Below, piece by piece: positions 6,518-8,047 of a stretch of 8,047 bases of DNA. The notes under the pieces are model-generated. The model was not told the origin of the DNA and searched no databases. It saw only the letters and a list, made by a program, of their open reading frames with translations. Source of the DNA: Campylobacterales bacterium (lineage in GTDB: Bacteria; Campylobacterota; Campylobacteria; Campylobacterales; Arcobacteraceae). How positions within the stretch are numbered: the first letter of the stretch is position 1; each line of letters starts with the position of its first letter. The stretch covers positions 1 through 8,047 of the forward strand of contig JAIELU010000124.1 in NCBI GenBank assembly GCA_019752775.1, in the 5' to 3' direction. Position numbers and translations under genes: made by a program.

Positions 6518-7933
6518 TTATTCCCTATCACAAATAATTGAATATGCACAATAGGTACAATTTGATTTATCTTCGCATTTTGAAAAAGAGATTTCATTTT
6601 TTGAAATCTCTTTTAAATCTTTAAACTTTTCACATAATAGTTCGAGTTTTTTATCAAGTGCAATTTCATTAATAATCAATGTATTATTCAAATCATAATA
6701 ATAAGTCTCTATTTTATCTGTTTTATACAATTCATTCATTGCTAAATAATAAAATTCTAATTGAAAATCATCTGTTTTTTCATAATTTTTTAATGTGTCT
6801 ACACTTAATGAACTTGAGGTTTTATAATCAATTACTTGATAAATATCCTCATATTTGTCAATTCTATCAATCACACCTCTTATTTTTATTCCTTCAAATT
6901 CACATTCAAAAGATTTTTCTAAAGCGATTATTTGTCTATGTTTTAATCTCTCTTTATCATATAAATAAAATTCATAAAGCTTCTTTTTCCATATCTCTAA
7001 ATCCAAAATCAAAAATGGATTTGAACTTTTGTATTTATTAAATAAATCCTCAATTTTTTCAAAACTAAATTCATTTGAATTTTCATCTGCAGTATAATAA
7101 TCTTCTAAAATAGAATGAATAATATCTCCTAATTCATAGGCTTTTGGTTTTAGAGAAATTGTATGTTCTTTGATTTTTAAAATATTTTGTAAATAAAACT
7201 TTCTTTTACACTTTAAATATGTTCTAAATGATGTTGCAGACCATCTAATTGAAGCCAAATCAATTTTATCAATAATCTCTTCATCAAAATGATTTATCTT
7301 GTGATTATCGTACAAAATATGTTTATAATAATTATCATTTGTATCAGTTTTTATATGAGTATTAAATAACTCATTTGCAAATCTTGAGATCTGATTTGTA
7401 TCTGAATTTACATAAGATATAAATACATTTTTTGATGAACCAATTAATCTTTTATAATAATATTTTTGTAAAGATTCCCTATCAAATTGAGTTGGAAGAT
7501 TAGAGAGTTGTTTTAATTTTGTTGATAAGAATTTATCTTTGACTGAAGTTTTTGGAATAAATGACTCATTAAAATCACAAATAATAACTGTTTCAAAATT
7601 TATTGCTCTTGTTTCAAGAAGTCCAAGAACTGTAATTTTTCCTGAATTAACATCATCTAAAGTAACGGCAACTAATCTTTGTAAAAATATTTTGTATACA
7701 TCTTTTAATAAAATATTGTGATTTGATGAAAATAAAATTATATTTAATTTATAAAGTAACTCTTCATATTTTTCAAGTAGTTCACTATTTTTCTCAAAAG
7801 ATTTTATTAAATCTGTAATAACTAAAAAACTCTCTTTTGTCGCTTTTTTATTCCATATATTTTTGATATTTTTATCAATAAATAATTTGTCAATTTTAAA
7901 ATAAGATAAAGATTCAAAATAAATAAATTTTGA
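6518..7933 (-). CDS. addB: AddB-like helicase/PD-(D/E)XK nuclease, C-terminal part (5' end missing)
   Basis: Part of a double-strand-break end-processing enzyme (AddAB/RecBCD class) for recombinational repair. The frame is open from 7933 to the TAA at 6518 (471 residues). No ATG, GTG or TTG occurs in frame before the TTG at 7315, but the 206 residues above that TTG are clearly AddB-like. KITVLGLLETRAINFETVII (about 7585-7640) is helicase motif V-like, and YYYKRLIGSSKNVFISY (7462-7412) is motif VI-like. So 7315 is not the true start. The nuclease domain follows. It has GDIIHSIL (H at residue 273 from 7933), GVIDRID and VIDYKT (catalytic Asp356, Asp369, Lys371) and the QLEFYY motif (Gln391). 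Four cysteines (242, 459, 462, 468) keep the C-x2-C-x5-C spacing of the AddB iron-sulfur staple. The nuclease residues are complete. The true start lies beyond the window, past a disrupted stretch. The gene is read in the same direction as the efflux operon, 107 bases upstream of the MarR start. Confidence 0.85.
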   Translation of the reverse strand, partial: SKFIYFESLSYFKIDKLFIDKNIKNIWNKKATKESFLVITDLIKSFEKNSELLEKYEELLYKLNIILFSSNHNILLKDVYKIFLQRLVAVTLDDVNSGKITVLGLLETRAINFETVIICDFNESFIPKTSVKDKFLSTKLKQLSNLPTQFDRESLQKYYYKRLIGSSKNVFISYVNSDTNQISRFANELFNTHIKTDTNDNYYKHILYDNHKINHFDEEIIDKIDLASIRWSATSFRTYLKCKRKFYLQNILKIKEHTISLKPKAYELGDIIHSILEDYYTADENSNEFSFEKIEDLFNKYKSSNPFLILDLEIWKKKLYEFYLYDKERLKHRQIIALEKSFECEFEGIKIRGVIDRIDKYEDIYQVIDYKTSSSLSVDTLKNYEKTDDFQLEFYYLAMNELYKTDKIETYYYDLNNTLIINEIALDKKLELLCEKFKDLKEISKNEISFSKCEDKSNCTYCAYSIICDRE

Positions 7934-8047
7934 TCAAAATTGATTTTGTAATATTTGAACTTAAAAAAATTTTTATTATATTTTCAAATTTTTCAGCATG
8001 AATCTAGAATTAATATTTTAATGAAAATGGAAAAAGTTATTTTTGAA
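7934..8047 (-). pseudogene. addB: Frame-broken upstream continuation of the AddB-like gene
   Basis: The frame of the AddB-like gene meets a TGA at 7936-7934 and a TAA at 7963-7961. No single minus-strand frame is open from there to 8047. Protein-like pieces appear in different frames: HAEKFENIIKI (8000-7968), FKYYKINFDQNLF (about 7958-7920) and ITFSIFIKILILDS (about 8040-7999). Stitching them needs roughly three single-base shifts, one at the A/T homopolymer run at 7963-7974. This looks like a longer coding sequence damaged by small indels, either from gene decay or from base-calling errors near a contig edge. The reading of the pieces as AddB sequence is inference from continuity, not from recognised motifs. 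Confidence 0.45.

Noticed and set aside
6679..7041. Open frame of 120 codons on the plus strand opposite the AddB-like gene
   Set aside because: Covers the conserved nuclease domain on the other strand; its His/Phe/Leu-rich product is typical of an antisense shadow.
7539..7721. Open frame of 60 codons on the plus strand opposite the AddB-like gene
   Set aside because: Lies opposite the helicase motif V-like block, which is clearly the coding strand.

Overview
This is a very AT-rich window whose genes resemble those of Campylobacterota, most likely the Arcobacter group. That placement rests on base composition, on the release factor 2 sequence (which I match from memory), and on an AddB-type recombination protein. 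No database search was run.

Layout, left to right. Positions 1-141 hold the broken 3' end of a yoeB-type toxin gene (+). The catalytic glutamate region is deleted and one extra base shifts the frame. Positions 213-1307 hold prfB (+), peptide chain release factor 2, in one uninterrupted frame. A hairpin at about 1308-1337 separates prfB from a convergent five-gene operon. That operon, read right to left on the minus strand, is: a MarR-family regulator (6410-5976), a NodT-type outer-membrane efflux lipoprotein (5976-4546), a FUSC/AaeB-like inner-membrane protein (4559-2415), a 66-residue DUF1656/AaeX-like membrane protein (2418-2218) and an HlyD/AaeA-like periplasmic adaptor (2205-1324). Upstream of the operon, also on the minus strand, is the 3' part of an AddB-like helicase/nuclease gene (6518-7933). 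Its reading frame breaks up at the right edge (7934-8047).

The central operon is a self-contained export system. The FUSC protein, with the small DUF1656 partner, would move substrate at the inner membrane, the adaptor would bridge the periplasm, and the lipoprotein would form the outer-membrane channel. Genes overlap by 1, 14 and 4 bases, with a 12-base gap before the last, so one transcript with translational coupling is likely. By homology the substrates would be aromatic or other weak acids (as for AaeAB or fusaric acid pumps), but the true substrate cannot be read from sequence. A 19-bp perfect inverted repeat abuts an extended -10 candidate just upstream of the regulator gene and could be the site where the MarR protein controls its own operon.

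I see no tRNA, rRNA, CRISPR array, insertion sequence or phage gene. The least ordinary parts are the toxin remnant at the left edge and the disrupted frame of the AddB-like gene at the right edge.
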